Part shown: in pieces, positions 9,990-21,324 of the stretch
Layout of the letters: each line of letters starts with the position of its first letter
Numbering within the stretch: the stretch's first letter is position 1
DNA from: Cristatella mucedo
Lineage: Eukaryota > Bryozoa > Phylactolaemata > Cristatellidae
Length of the DNA stretch: 60,000 nucleotides
Direction: 5' to 3'
NCBI GenBank assembly: GCA_009760855.2
Contig: WPIO01000020.1
Span: 4,601,501-4,661,500 of the forward strand
Position numbers and translations under genes: made by a program
Notes under the pieces: generated by a model
Database searches by the model: none
What the model saw: only the letters and a program-made list of their open reading frames with translations
Told to the model about the DNA's origin: nothing

Positions 9990-12000
9990 GCATTACCGAA
10001 ATCCACCTCGATCTGCTCTAATTAGGCTAACATGGACCGGACATAAGTGTTGCCAAGCTAAAATTATATGCTGATGTTTTAGTAAACGTTCTATTTTATC
10101 TATCCACCAAATTTAATATCGCTTCGAACTAGGAAACTTGTGCAAATGAGCTTCGACTCCAGACGCCTGTACTGCAAAGCACCGAAATCCATTCTAGTTC
10201 CCGTCAAATCCATCAAAACTCAGCTCGGCATAGCTCCAAAAAGTTTTGAATATCAAACTTCGCTACACGTACAATGTACCCAGAGAATATTTTGCATACT
10301 TCCAAGCGTTCTGACGAAGTCTACTGAAATAACATTGCACTAACCCATTCTAATACCGAAATCCACCGCAATCCACTGCATTCTACTGCATTACACTACG
10401 AAACCAAACAATCCTCCTCAAAAAGCTCATTTTTTGATGGTATATGACAGCACACTCTGTGACAATTGAACTTAAATAATTTCACTTGCATAGGCACAGC
10501 CGTTCTCGCCAAATGCGCTGTAATCGACTGCAGTTGCCCGGGCCATCGCCGAAATCCACTTCAATCCACCGAATCCACCGCAAAAAATCGAAATAGATTG
10601 CGCCGAGCTCCAGTTTTTATTGCATATTACATTGCACCGTGCTGTGTGCACAACTGCGTAAAATAAAAAAAAAAGTGCATCGTCTCACTGTGGCAATGCT
10701 CGGCGATCGCCTGAATGACCTGGGAAACTACCGAAACCCACTCTAGTCCACAGCAAATCATCCTCAAATCGCCATCGCGAAGCACTAACTGAATTTGCTT
10801 ACGGGTCTAGGCTCAGTTCAAAGTGCACCTAGAAAATTTGGCCTCATTTTGCACACGCGTAATATCATGCGATTTACTACAATCAACTGCAACCGCCCGG
10901 TGCCATATCACAATCCGCCTCAATCCGCTGCTATCCTCGACCGAACAGCGACCGGAACGCATGCACTAGAAGCTCTAATTATGATTGCACTACTCTTTGG
11001 TTATTGCGTACTCGAATAACTTCACTGTAATTGCCTTGAACATTCTGCCGTAAAGATCTCCAATCGACTGCAATAGCCCTGGTCAGTACGTCAATCCATC
11101 ACAACCCGCAGCGAAACGACCAGAACGCGTACACTATAAATTATAATAGTTATTTCACGTTGCTCTAATCTTCGGTTATTGTGTAGTCGCACAGTTTCAC
11201 TACAATTGCCTCGATCATTTGGCAACAATGCCCTGCAATGGCCCGGGTCAACACCACAATCTACAGCAATTGAATGCAAATGACCTGAAATCGGTTTCGC
11301 AATGCTTCAATTTTGAATGCACGTTGCAAAGCACACCGGTTAAAGTCAACCACATTCTTTTAAGTAATTGCGCCCGAAAAATCTCGGGCAATGCATGGCC
11401 ATCTGCGGGAATCACTTGGCTCGAAGCAGCAATCAACAAAAATCCGTGGCAAGTTGACCACAAAATGGCTGCACGAAGTGCTAATTATCATAGCATTTGA
11501 CAAAATCCGTGGCTAATCAACAAAAAATTGGCTGCACCAAGCTCCAATTGTCATTCCACGTAGCATGTTACTGCACATACTTTCAACCATTTTAATCAGC
11601 TCTGACCACTCTATCGTGGGCAATGCATGGCAATCGACGGCAATGGCCCGGCCTCTAACGAAATCTGTTTCAAATTTTCTGGAAATTGGCTGTTTCAATT
11701 TGTAAGTATCCCACCACATTACGCTCACTGTGTGCAAACATACTGTCATTTTGCGAGTTCAACTTTGGTCAATGCATGACAATCGACTGCAGTTGCTCGA
11801 GACAATGCAGCAATCTATGTTTTTTCTGTCACGATTTCAAATAAAGCTGGTCGGAGAAGGTCAAATTTTTCTTGCGTATTATAATGGGGTGTGGTAAAAG
11901 TGCAACCGCATCCTTTCAACCAATCACGGACGTACATTTGACGGCAATGCACGGCAACGGCCTGCGTAAATACGGAGTGCTCACCACATATCTATCATTC
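9990..12000 (+). repeat. Degenerate tandem satellite, period about 180 bp
   Basis: The block ACCGAAATCCACC..CAATCC recurs in diverged form near 9,993, 10,179, 10,355, 10,549, 10,730, 10,907, 11,088, 11,253, 11,649, 11,803 and 11,968. Most steps are 155-195 bases. A companion block, CAATCGACTGCAATGGCCCG, precedes it by about 25 bases in many units, and a CTCTAATTATGATTGCA-like block also recurs. Around 11,439 and 11,504 a 65-base part is duplicated locally. Units are diverged, so the array is old. Short open frames within it are by-products. Confidence 0.75.
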
Positions 12001-12349
12001 TAATGCTCACCACACCTGGCTGTGGAGGGCCGGCTACATGTTATTCCAGCTAGCCTCAAGGTCTCCCTCACCTAGTAAGATCGCTTGACGCATGCCCCTG
12101 GTCTCGAATCTTGAGTTGAGTATGTAAACTTACGATGGATAGATTCCGTATTTTCCCAGGCCGCTGCCACCGATTACCGTACATTGTAATTCGTCGAACT
12201 CACTCTTCGCAATTAAATCACGCTTGGTCAGTGGATTCCGCCTGACTGCAGTGCCCTATAGGCCGACGCCCAGCTCGCCCGTTGTCGGGCGGTGAGTCCG
12301 GCTGGGTAGAAAAACATTTGGGTGAGGTCCAACCCCGTGTCACATTCAG
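12001..12349. other. Unassigned sequence
   Basis: Between the satellite and the first LINE-A remnant I see no gene. It includes GC-rich strings with CGCCCGTTGTCGGGCGG (a short inverted repeat near 12,278). Confidence 0.4.
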
Positions 12350-13910
12350 GTTTTAGGAATGCAGACCTATAAAAGTCTCTCTGCTTGTTTTACTTGATCT
12401 TTCAGCAGAGTTTGTTAATCTGCATAACTTACTCAATAAATATGCCCCGAGCCTTATGTCTTATCTGTCCGCGTGTCTACTCAGTAAGAAGTCGGTAATT
12501 GAGCAGGAGAAGTTCAGAAAACTTCCGCCTAGAAACCCCACTGCCACCACTATCAAGTAAATCGGAACGAATGGTGAGAGACGAGCCAAGTTCCCATAGC
12601 AAAACGTTAAAACTCAAAAAAATGACCACTTTCTAACTTTCAGACAAAAATACAAAACAATCTTACTAGAAAACAAAACCACAATTTTCCCTGTATTTGC
12701 GGCGTCACTCCAAAGAGTCGGCATAGCTTCGGGTGTATAGAAACCCTCTCAGGAAGGCCGAATTAAAAAAGTACCAGCTGATTTAGGATCCTCTTTTTGT
12801 TACGACACAAGAGCATACACGGCTACCACCACCGCTTGCAGCGGCATTAAAATCGCCAACCAAAGGATTCGAACCCACGACCTCTGGGCCGACGAGGGTA
12901 AAGTCTCTGTTTGATTTGCTTTTGCTTTTAACAGCATTGATAAAAATTGATCGCTAAGTCCTTCACGAGCGCCATCTATCTCTCCCGGCCATCACTAGCA
13001 CTGCACTGCTTAGGTCGAGGTCCTATCTCAATGAGAGATTCTTGGGCATTAAAATCAACGGGGCGAGCTAATCATAGGCGGAGCCACTAAAGTGCGGGGT
13101 ACCCTAGAGATAGGTGCTGGGTCCACGTATTTTCACAATTTTTACTCTCCCTCTAACCGACGTAGTCGCCGAGCATAGTCCAGGCTTTCACTTCTACGCC
13201 AAGGACTGACGGCTGTACTCGCGCTTTGATCCCTCTCAGCTTTATAATGCGTCCAACTCTCCCGACTATCTTGTTGCATATATTGCTGACGTCCGCATTT
13301 TGATGACGGAAAACTTTCTCAAGATGGAAAACTTTGTCAAATTAAATAGCTTTAAAGTCAACTTGCCGGGCACGAGCCAACTCAGTGCGACGCAGAGATA
13401 GGGAAAACCTATCCCCATTAAAATAAGCTCCGCAAAAAATCACCCGTTGCATCTGGACGAAATCTCGGTATCCAGTTACAGAAGCATCTTTCACTAGACA
13501 ATCAAATTAGCTTCTCGGTCAAGTTTTCCGTTTTACGCTACATAACATTATACAAACTTGGGTCTGCTTAGACAGAGAAGCCACGTCTAAGTCGGTTCAA
13601 TTTGCTCTCCCCCCTCGACTACTTGTGCTATCCCCTCTCGACATCAGTAACTCACTCCTTGTAGGTCATCCGATCTATGCGATCAGGCCATTTCAGCGTG
13701 TGCAAAACTCTGCCGCTAGGCGGGTCTGCGGTGAGCGTCGCAGTGGCCATACCACACCACTTCTCGACGACCTGTGATCGTTTCACATCAAACAGTATAT
13801 TGACTTCCAGGTCTCCGATTGCTTCACGCCAAACAGTGCCATGACTTCAAGGTTTTGTCACTCATTTTGAAGTCCTTTTAATGTTCTTGCTCCAGCTTAC
13901 ATATTAAACT
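12350..13910 (+). mobile_element. LINE-A copy, strongly degraded
   Basis: Plus-strand traces of RT occur in order. Near 12,375-12,410 there is an eroded form of RNADIGKVSLLVLLDLSA. At 12,985-13,060 there is an eroded ITGTALQ..RSYLSERL..I region. At 13,090-13,330 there is the palm (LPLTDVVAEHSPGFHFYAKD-like, where the second catalytic Asp context is lost). At 13,550-13,890 the thumb and C-terminal region appears. A SINE-2 copy sits at 12,779-12,912. The coding frame is destroyed. The copy abuts the next LINE-A copy at about 13,910. Confidence 0.55.
12779..12912 (-). mobile_element. SINE-2 copy
   Basis: Reverse complement carries the B-box GTGGGTTCGAATCC (12,866-12,880 region), the CCGCTGCAAGCGGT-like body and the CTCTTGTGTCGTAACAAAAA-like 3' part, matching the full copy at 6.56 kb. 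Confidence 0.65.
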
Positions 13911-14267
13911 TACTCCCTGATGATCTAGCCGATCGTTTCTCTCGATTCTTTGTGCAGAAGATAGACAACATCAGGGAGTCTATCCCTGCGATGACATCAT
14001 CCCACCTAAAATGCTGTTCCCCGATTCCTGGCTGCACCTCAATGTTTACATTTAAGGTGGTCACTAGTGATCTAGTCCTAAAGTTCATATCCCAATCAAA
14101 GAAGACAAGTCCTCTGGACCCTATTCCCACTGTCCTGCTCCTACGTTGCATTGATCTGCTGCTGCCATGCATAACTAACATCATTAATATGTCATTAGCC
14201 TCAGGTCATGTCCCACCACCTTTCAAAAAAGCTGTAGTCAGGCCACTTCTCAAGAAAGTGACACTAG

Positions 14268-14413
14268 ACCAAATAAATAAATCCTTGCTGATTAAATAGC
14301 CTCTTTTTGCATAGCGACAGAAGAGGGAATCGCCGACCGCAGGAATTGAACCCACGACCTCGGTCCCGAGGTCGTAAAAGCAACCGCCTTAATTAGTGTG
14401 CCATCACGGCTCC
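14268..14413 (-). mobile_element. SINE-2 nested in LINE-A
   Basis: The reverse complement has an A-box region near 14,400 (GTGATGGCACACTAATTAAG), the B-box GTCGTGGGTTCAATTCCTGC and a 3' part with CTCTTCTGTCGCTATGCAAA. It splits the RT between KKVTLDQ and NYRSVSLLP-like sequence, so it inserted after the LINE. Confidence 0.75.
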
Positions 14414-14612
14414 TTGAGTAACTACCGCTCAGTCTCCCTTCTACCATTCCTATCAAAGACAATCGAACGGGTCGTGGCGGACCAACTGAACTGATAAATT
14501 GAAACTTCAAATCTTGCCCGTAAGTTCCAGTCTAGCTTTAGACCTAATCACTCCACAAAGTCAGCATTGCTTAGGGTGTACAACGACCTACATAAGAATG
14601 CAGACATAGGTA

Positions 14613-15260
14613 GTGTCACTGCTTGTTTTGCTCGATTTTTCGGGAGCTTTTGATACTATTGATCACAAAGTTCTTCTAGAGCGCCTCTCATCTTGCCTGA
14701 GCATCACTGGCACTGCTCTGCAATGGTTCAGGTCCTATCTCAGTGAGAGACCCCAGAGTATTGACGTGAATGGACAAAGATCATCTGAAGTACCTCTGAA
14801 ATATGGGGTACCTCAGGGTTCCGTGCTAGCTCCGGTTCTTTTCCCGGTTTATGCTCTCCCTCTTGCTGATGTGATTGCCAAGCACAATCTAGGCTTTCAA
14901 TTCTATGCGGATGACATTCAGTTGTACCTCTCCTTTGATCCCTCCCAGCCTTCGAGCACCTCGAATTCTCTCAACTAACTTGCTGCATGTTTTGATGACA
15001 TACGCACATGGGTGGAAGCAAATTTTCTAAATTTAAACGATGATAAAACCAACTTACTAGTTATGGGCAAACCGAGTGTGATTCAGAAATTGGAAAGGCT
15101 GACACTCAAAATTGGCTCTGCAAGCATATCTCCCGTTGAATCAACTCGAAATCTAGGTGTTATGTTCCAATGTGACCTCTCGTTAGACGATCACATCAGC
15201 TCCACAGTCAAGTCTGCCTACTTTCAGCTACATAACATTGCTAATATTTGGGCTTATTAG
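14613..15260 (+). pseudogene. LINE-A reverse transcriptase palm and thumb, broken
   Basis: Two consecutive frames carry the catalytic core. The first 121 codons contain LLDFSGAFDTIDH (motif A, Asp retained), RSYLSERPQSIDVNGQRSSE, YGVPQGSVLAPVLFPVYALP and FYADDIQLYLSF (motif C with both Asp retained). A stop after NSLN splits it from the 82-codon block with FLNLNDDKTNLLVMGKPS and SVKSAYFQLHNIANI-type sequence. Divergence from the best copy at 50.2 kb is modest, so this insertion is younger than the 12.35 kb one. Confidence 0.8.
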
Positions 15261-15437
15261 ATATGGATAGCACGTCTAAGTTGACCCATGCATTTGTGGC
15301 ATCCCGTCTTGACTTCTGTAACTCACTTCTTGCTGACCTACCGGCATGAGCAATTAGGCGATCACACCTGGTGCAAAACTCGCATTTTAGTTCGCATTCT
15401 AGAAAAACCTGAAGCTATTTACCGACCGACTCTGTCA

Positions 15438-15491
15438 GTAGTGGTCAAGGCTCTTCTGTCGCTATACAAAAGAGCCTGTTAAATTAGCTAA
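15438..15491 (+). mobile_element. SINE-2 3' fragment
   Basis: GGTCAAGGCTCTTCTGTCGC and the following ATACAAAAGAGCCTGTTAAA match the end of SINE-2. The head is absent. It terminates the LINE-A copy at 13.9-15.4 kb. Confidence 0.65.
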
Positions 15492-16740
15492 AAGTGGACC
15501 TGTTTCTTGCGGCATTGGCTGGGTCGCGATGTATTTTCCATGATGTGCTGGTGAGTGCTGACTCTTTGCATGCCATCACTAGCCACACCGAGAGGCTTAA
15601 CCTGGCCACGCTGTTCATTTGGATCCACTTCACTTAGAGGTAATCACCTCAGCTTCAAACACGTACATAAATTACCCCAAGATCAAAACCCTGTTTATCT
15701 CCACTGCATAATTCATCGCACTATTTAGCATCTAATTTCAACGATAAATGTTACATTGTAATTACGCAAATCAGTAGATTAATTCTCATTTTTTATATGA
15801 ATATCATTATAGCTGTAAATTAATTTCAGTACTATTAATGTCAGAAAGGGCGTAATGTAAGTGTGACGCAAGTGACGTAAGTTGACGGACCACTAACGGG
15901 TGTACCCAATTCAAATTTTAATTGGCTGGTTCATTCAAACGGGGGGGGTGTGTATGTATATAACTCTATCTCTGAATCAAACTTCCTTTAATTCTGCGTT
16001 ATAAGAGAGTGAACGTTGAACTCGTTGCAAGGAGTGCACAAGAAATCGCAATAACTTACCATAATCTCTGATTTCGAAATTTCTGTCGTTATACGAGGTG
16101 ATTCTCACCGACTGTAGGAGTGGCTAAGAAACGTGATGATCTGGTTTAAACATAAATAAGTTACAATCTTCATGACGGGAAGTGGTTTCATTAAAAATAC
16201 ACATACATGGCTTATGATAAAAATACAACAATATCCAAATTATTGCACAACTACGTATAGCAGGGCGTACACAATTAAAAGCAATGGCAATTACAGTGGG
16301 CGAGCAAGGATTCATATCAATCGCGAATTCAGGACACTGTCGCATGTTTTAGGTAGCTTTGCGAGTAATGCATGCAGTTTTCAGCTGCAACAAGGAAAAA
16401 AACCGACATTACTCTAAACTATCTTGTAATCCTTAAATATTTCACGTAGTTTCTTTTGAATGTAGACACGACTTGCTGAAGAGATATCTTTAGCTAGTCA
16501 CCAAGATGGAGTCCGACGGATGTCAGAAATAGGACGAAGGCCAGACCTCCAGAAGTTACTGCAATGCAAAGAAATGGTTTTTAATTATCCAAATCACAAG
16601 TACGATTGTCTCGTTTGCTTTGAATGCTTCAAATCTAGAAAAAACATATAGGTGGCGGTGTACCGCCGGAGGTATCGGAAAAGCAGCTCTCGGTCCTCTG
16701 ACGTATAGTGAGAGTTCAAATTCTGCAAAATCAGCCGCGC
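15492..16740. other. Unassigned sequence, possible LTR-like promoter
   Basis: No gene seen. Positions 15,856-16,040 begin TGTAAGTGTGACG, contain a G8 run, a TATA-like TATGTATATAACTC near 15,953 and end near TGCACA. This resembles a short LTR, but I found neither a second copy nor a target duplication. Confidence 0.3.
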
Positions 16741-17575
16741 CATTTCTCACCCCTATCGGCTAGCAGTCTGGCAGAGCCAACCATTCTGGACGACCGCTGG
16801 CTAGCTACGTGCAAGTTAAATTTAATCTGGACTAGCGTTCGGCCGCGGACCCAGCAGCGCCACATGAGCCCAAGTTAGGCCCAGGCATGCCAGTTGCGCG
16901 ACTCCACCGGCAGTACCCAGCCAATGCCGAGCTACGCACGCAATGCCGAGAGACCGGACATATCAAGTCACCAATCAAGAGCAGTGTGCACTAAGCAATC
17001 AATCGACAAAATAGGAAAGCAATCGTATGAGCCCCAGCGAGCTGCCGCTCCTTTCGGCGAGACTCCCTGCCGCCAGCGTGCTCGCCATGCATTGCCGCGC
17101 GCTCTGGCGGCAGCCAGACTCTGCATCCGCTCATAAAAGACTCCAGCGTCCGCCGGCGCCTCCTTGCTAGCTCGGGCGGCGGCGCGATGACGGCGACGCG
17201 CGCCACGTGCGACGTCGGCCCGAGCGCGAAAGTCGGCGGGCAAAGACGTCGAGAAGCGGAATAAAGGCGGCGCGAGCGGGAGAGGCTCGGACAGCTCGCT
17301 GTGGCGAGAATGGTGGCCCGACGTTGCGCTGCTGGCGCCGCGCTCGTGCCGCCGGCGGACAGACGTGCGTGCGTTCGCGCGCGCGCGGCTGCGGCGCCGT
17401 CAGAGTCCGAAAAATCACGCTTCGACGGGACAGCGCAGTTACGGCTGCGATTCGACTCACCGGCCGCTGGACGGACGGACGGAAGGAAGGAAAGACGAGC
17501 GGACAGAACAGGACACGCCGCGCCGACCACGAGGTTGAGAGACTCACCCCGCTAATCTCGTAGCCGCCGGACTGA
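16741..17575. other. GC- and CpG-rich block, possible CpG-island promoter
   Basis: Base composition rises sharply compared with the AT-rich surroundings and CG dinucleotides are abundant (for example GCGCGCGCGCGGC near 17,375). A TATA-like CTCATAAAAGACTCC lies near 17,130. Several overlapping open frames on both strands here are expected by chance in GC-rich DNA and show no conserved pattern. A promoter or first exon is possible but not demonstrated. Confidence 0.4.
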
Positions 17576-17884
17576 GTGACGAAATGACCTCATTCGGGTC
17601 TACTTTAGCCACTTTTACAAGCCCCGCTGGAGACCATCATAAATCGGGCGTCCGGCGAGCAATAGCCTCAGCCGCAATTCAAGACCACTGTTGGCTTACT
17701 ATACAATGGACGCTCGCATATCAATCTGCTTATCAGCCAATTAACCCCCCCCCCACATTCTGTTTACGATCGGCTTTGCGTCGCCGTAGGTCGCCAAGAA
17801 ACTGTCATAGTCACTGGCTTAGTACGATTGCCGTGCTGCGCAGGCTTCTTGACTTCAGTCTCGATGTTTAGCTGCGTTGAGAAT

Positions 17885-18178
17885 TCTTTCATTCTTCACT
17901 GCAGAACGTCAACTACTGTCCTGCTGCCGACTATAGCTCATCCTTTCCAGCGGTCCTGAGCTGCTACTTCCACGGTACTCATTTTCTCAACGGCTCTCTT
18001 GACTCTGCAATGCTTCCCACTTCCTCGTTTTTGCGTGAGATGAACTCTGTTGGCTACCGAATGCGTTCCCAAAAGCCGCTTAGGCTGCGAGTGAGCTATA
18101 TTTAAAACTCTCCTGCGTAGCACCCGCGTAGTCTTCGTGGCTTTGTGGGTGTTACAGACGGAGATACATTACGTGTTA
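17885..18178 (+). mobile_element. LINE-B 3' end
   Basis: The segment with CAGCGGTCCTGAGCTGCTAC, TGTTGGCTACCGAATGCGT, AAGCCGCTTAGGCTGCGAGT and GGAGATACATTACG is nearly the same as 42.15-42.4 kb (plus) and the reverse complement of 35.27-35.46 and 46.73-46.92 kb. In the 42-kb copy it follows an RT C-terminus, so it is the 3' UTR of an L2-like LINE. Confidence 0.75.
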
Positions 18179-18974
18179 CGTGACTTTACCTGGCCGCGCC
18201 GGCGCTTGCGAGTCTATCGTTGTGCTTCTCCACCAATCTATCTATTCTTCGTTTGGCTAATATAATCTCATCGTATTTCGTGCGTTAGGTGAGTAGGGCG
18301 GTATGTCGAACTTACTGCACGATTCGGCTATTGAGTGCCCAATCGGAGAAAATTTAAGAGCCGAGCTTCTAAATTACATTAGTTTAGTTTTTTTTCCCGA
18401 CGGGTCGCGATTTTTACTTCGTCGCTCGAGGAAAAGTGTTCAAGTCTTCTGCTGCACACTAGTTCAGTCTATTGCCTCGCAGTAGTTAGCAATCTCTCTC
18501 ACATCTCATAAGATAAGCGACTCTAAATGCTTGCAATGAGTGATGCTATCAATGCGAATAAGCTGCGGTTCAGTCGTTGCTCTCGCACCCGCTAGCGCAG
18601 CGACTGCAGAATAAATCAATGACATTCATAAAAGTGGGTCCGAGAATTCGCTCCAGAGGCATTAAATCCGAACAACATGCATAATAAAATCCAGTACAAT
18701 AAAGGTGGAGATAAAGTAATAAAACGTTTATACGGCACATTAAGGTATCGCAATCCATGACTCAGGTATTTATGACACCCGAGCGAAAGAATATCAATTT
18801 ATTAGTGATGACGTGCGAAGTGTCAGCACCCACGAGCACACAAAGGGCAAGTCATTCTGCACCTAAATACTAAACTCACAAGTCCGAAACCCTTCCATGA
18901 GCCGCAACTACTCCTACGTACGAAAATAGCTTCAGCCGGCTTGTTTTCAGTGGTGAACTTGCTGCGGTTGAAGC
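18179..18974. other. Unassigned sequence
   Basis: No supported gene. A donor-like TTAGGTGAGT occurs near 18,286 downstream of an AT-rich stretch, but no coding exon is visible before it. Confidence 0.4.
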
Positions 18975-19118
18975 CCTTTCGCCGCCGCCGCACAGCGGCA
19001 GAAGAGCCTTAACGGCTGTCGCCACTGCTTGCAGTTGGATTGAACACTGCAGGATTCGAACCCACGACCTTGGTCTTTAAAAGTGAGCACCTTATTTCCT
19101 GGGCTATCGTGGCCAAAG
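18975..19118 (-). mobile_element. SINE-2 copy
   Basis: Reverse complement reads head CACGATAGCCCAGGAAATAA, B-box GTGGGTTCGAATCCTGCAGT, body CTGCAAGCAGTGGCGACAGC and 3' segment GTTAAGGCTCTTCTGCCGCT. It is the best-preserved B box of the family. Confidence 0.8.
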
Positions 19119-19721
19119 CTCATTGAGCCTATCATGCACCCGCTGGCCTCAATCGGTGAGATTCTGTCTAGCAAACGTTTTGGTTCACAAAAACATAGCA
19201 AATAAGTCATATCCCAGATTCAATCTTCTTAATATGAAGTATATTCTTTATCGAATATGTTTATCGTTGAAGTAAGTAAATCCTCTTTAGCCAATATGTA
19301 ACAGCAAATGCTGACCACTCACCGTATGCCTTCCGCACACACCTTTTAATCAAGCTAAGTTACAAGTAGCTGGTGCGGATCCATAGAATTTAATATTTAT
19401 ACAAGCATTGCTCTACAGTTTGACGAGTTTGAAAAAGGTATACGTTATGAATTGTGAATGAACGGAAGTGAATTTCCTTCTTGTGGATGCCTTTATACAT
19501 CTGTAGTAATGCAAATACCGCCTACATTCGCCTTTTTGTAGCCAATAGTCTCATTTTGAAAAGCGGCATTACTGATTCACTAGTCTTGCTAATGTGACAT
19601 GAAGGACGCTCGTTTGGCGAAAGGAGCCCCCAAAGCTTCCGAAAAAACTGCCAACGGCGCGGAACAAATAACTTGCTACTAGTATTTCAAAGAGCGGCAT
19701 TATCCTGCCTTTTTCTTTCAG
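19119..19721. other. Unassigned, possible intron
   Basis: AT-rich, no recognised repeat. If the candidate exon at 19,722 is real, this would be its upstream intron, since it ends in a pyrimidine-rich acceptor. Confidence 0.35.
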
Positions 19722-20013
19722 TCCGGCGTCTTACGGTGCACTCCCTTCATGACCTAAATCTTGTGTGTAAGTCCGGCAGCAGACAATTTGTTCTCTCCGC
19801 ATTTAATAATACGAAAGACGGTTATAGTGGCAATTATAGAGTCTACTCCTGCTTTTTAAATGAAACTGTTCAACATGCCGACACCTTAGTGTTACGCTTG
19901 GAGGCTATTTCTAACCACTTAGACCAGCAAGGTTTAACGATTGACGGTATCGTCAAAACTCTTCGCCGAAGTAGCTCGCGTAGTTCTTACGCACTTCTCA
20001 CGATGCTGCTTCA
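19722..20013 (+). CDS. Candidate internal exon, unknown protein
   Basis: A strong acceptor (CTGCCTTTTTCTTTCAG, ending 19,721) and a strong donor (GTGAGT at 20,014) bracket 292 bases that are open in one frame, giving about 97 residues. The reading frame enters in phase 1 and leaves in phase 2. The residues include two possible N-glycosylation sites (NNTK, LNETV), two cysteines, and an amphipathic stretch (HADTLVLRLEAISNHLDQQG), followed by an Arg/Ser-rich end. I recognise no family. Composition looks coding, with no low complexity and no similarity to the LINEs here. Neighbouring exons were not identified, so it may be a chance frame. Confidence 0.3.
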
Positions 20014-20246
20014 GTGAGTTGCGTCGCACCTGGATAGTGATTTGAGTAATTTTAGAGTGCTCTTCTGAAATGCGAGCTTACTGCATCAGCTAAACTGCGC
20101 TTTTCGAAATAACACAAACGCCTCACGACTAATTACGATTGCGAACTAATTACTGCTTTATCTATGCTTAGGCATAACGAGCCAAGTTCATTCAACAGTC
20201 CCTCAGTTGCGCTCCGGGAGTCAAACCGGTGAGCAGCATATGGAGG
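20014..20246. other. Unassigned sequence
   Basis: Short AT-rich stretch between the candidate exon and the solo LTR. No feature seen. Confidence 0.4.
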
Positions 20247-20529
20247 TGTTGTGTGTGCCTGTTGCTTCTCGGCCACTGGTGCGCGGTGCCCCGCTCTCGG
20301 CGGGTGGTTGGGCCGTGGGCTCGGTGCGGCCTTTGATGTGGGCATGTGGCCCGCCACGGTGGCTCACCATGGATGCAATCCCTTATCTGTGGTGAGTCAG
20401 CCCCTAGCTCATATATGTACCCGCTGGGGGAATACAGATTTGAGTCTCGTTTTCCGCTCGCGTTCGTCCGCTCGTGTCTCCGTTAAACTCCGCTAGCACT
20501 TCTGCAGCCGGAGACACAGTAACGTAACA
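20247..20529 (+). mobile_element. Solo LTR (family shared with 47.27 kb)
   Basis: The segment begins TGTTGTGTGTGCCTG and ends CACAGTAACGTAACA. It matches the reverse complement of 47,265-47,608 over its whole length: GTTGCTTCTCGGCCACTGGT, TGGTGAGTCAGCCCCTAGCT, CATATATGTACCCGCTGG, CGGAGACACAGTAAC. The TATA-like CATATATG marks the U3 promoter. No internal retrotransposon sequence flanks it. An exact target duplication is not clear here: GAGG occurs immediately left and, after two bases, right. Confidence 0.75.
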
Positions 20530-20699
20530 CAGAGGCTTTTGCAGGAAGAAGTTGCTCTCTATCGCTAGTGCGAGATTTCTGCTGCTGCCATCTGCGACTG
20601 TCGAATAAGCTGTTCTTCGCGGCGTACGCGATTTTTGATATTAATGTATTAACACTAATGCAGTCTTTGAAATTAACTAGATAATAATAACGCATTTGT

Positions 20700-20885
20700 T
20701 ATAGAGCCCTCAGAAAACTCAATCTCTTTCTGGGCACTGTTGTTCCTGTTGTGTATTCAGCATGCTACCACTAATCAACTCAATCGTGCTCTATTTGCAG
20801 TAAATTTAAAGTGCATAGAAAGATATTGAGTTCGGCGAGGGCTCTATAGTAAGTGTATTGTCATTATTATTATATTATTATAAAT
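20700..20885. repeat. Two LINE-A 3' tails in opposite orientation
   Basis: At 20,703-20,735 a minus-strand tail (GAGCCCTCAGAAAACTCAAT, then CTCTTTCTGGGCAC) abuts a plus-strand 3' end (20,750-20,885: AGCATGCTACCACTAATCAA, TTTGCAGTAAATTTAAAGTG, GAGGGCTCTATAGTAAGTG, then ATT repeats). The result is a long imperfect inverted repeat. Confidence 0.7.
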
Positions 20886-21324
20886 GTGAGAACTTCTATA
20901 TACTCCGGCTGGCGCGTAGCCCGCTAAAAAGGGTTCGAATGCACGCAGTGGAGCTATTGCAATAATTGTGCGAATGCATAGGTGGGTTCACGAATGAGCG
21001 CGAACAAAGCTGGCCTGGCGCTGCTCGCGCTCGGCGTATCAGCCTCCTGTCTTTTGCTAGAGTCCGAGTCGCCGCGGGACGACGCGCAGTTAGCTACAGC
21101 TTCTGCAAATGCTCCGTTGTCTCCTGCTGCTAGCTCAAGCGCGCCAGCAAGAGCGCGGCGGCAGCTCGATGCTGCCCTGCCATAGCTCGCTGGCTGCGGG
21201 CGCACTCGCAAGAGCGGCCGCAGCGCATCCGGAAAAGGTGCGTCGGCTGCAGCCTGCAGCTGAGCGCGCACTCGTGCCGTGCGCGTCTGCATCGAGTGTC
21301 GAATTAAATAGATATGATTAAATA

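Larger units (their letters stand above)
13915..15400 (+). mobile_element. LINE-A copy, RT largely recognisable
   Basis: Collinear plus-strand blocks: DDLADRFSRFFVQKIDNIRE and TSPLDPIPTVLLLRCIDLL (13,915-14,265), interruption by SINE-2 (14,268-14,413), fingers (14,413-14,610), motif [18 protein letters not shown], motif B GVPQGSVLAPVLF, active-site FYADDIQLYLSFDPS (14,613-14,978), then LLVMGKPSVIQKLERLTLKI and RNLGVMFQCDLSLDDHI (15,012-15,260) and a last block to about 15,400. Single stops and frameshifts at about 14,978 and 15,260 break it. The 3' end is missing; a SINE-2 fragment follows directly. Confidence 0.85.

Noticed and set aside
15856-16040. Short LTR starting TGTAAGTG with an internal TATA
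   Set aside because: No second copy, no target duplication and no clear CA end at a matching position; kept only as a note.
16968-17563. Overlapping frames up to 179 codons on both strands, Arg/Ala-rich
   Set aside because: GC-rich DNA has few stop codons; frames on both strands are equally open and none shows a conserved motif.
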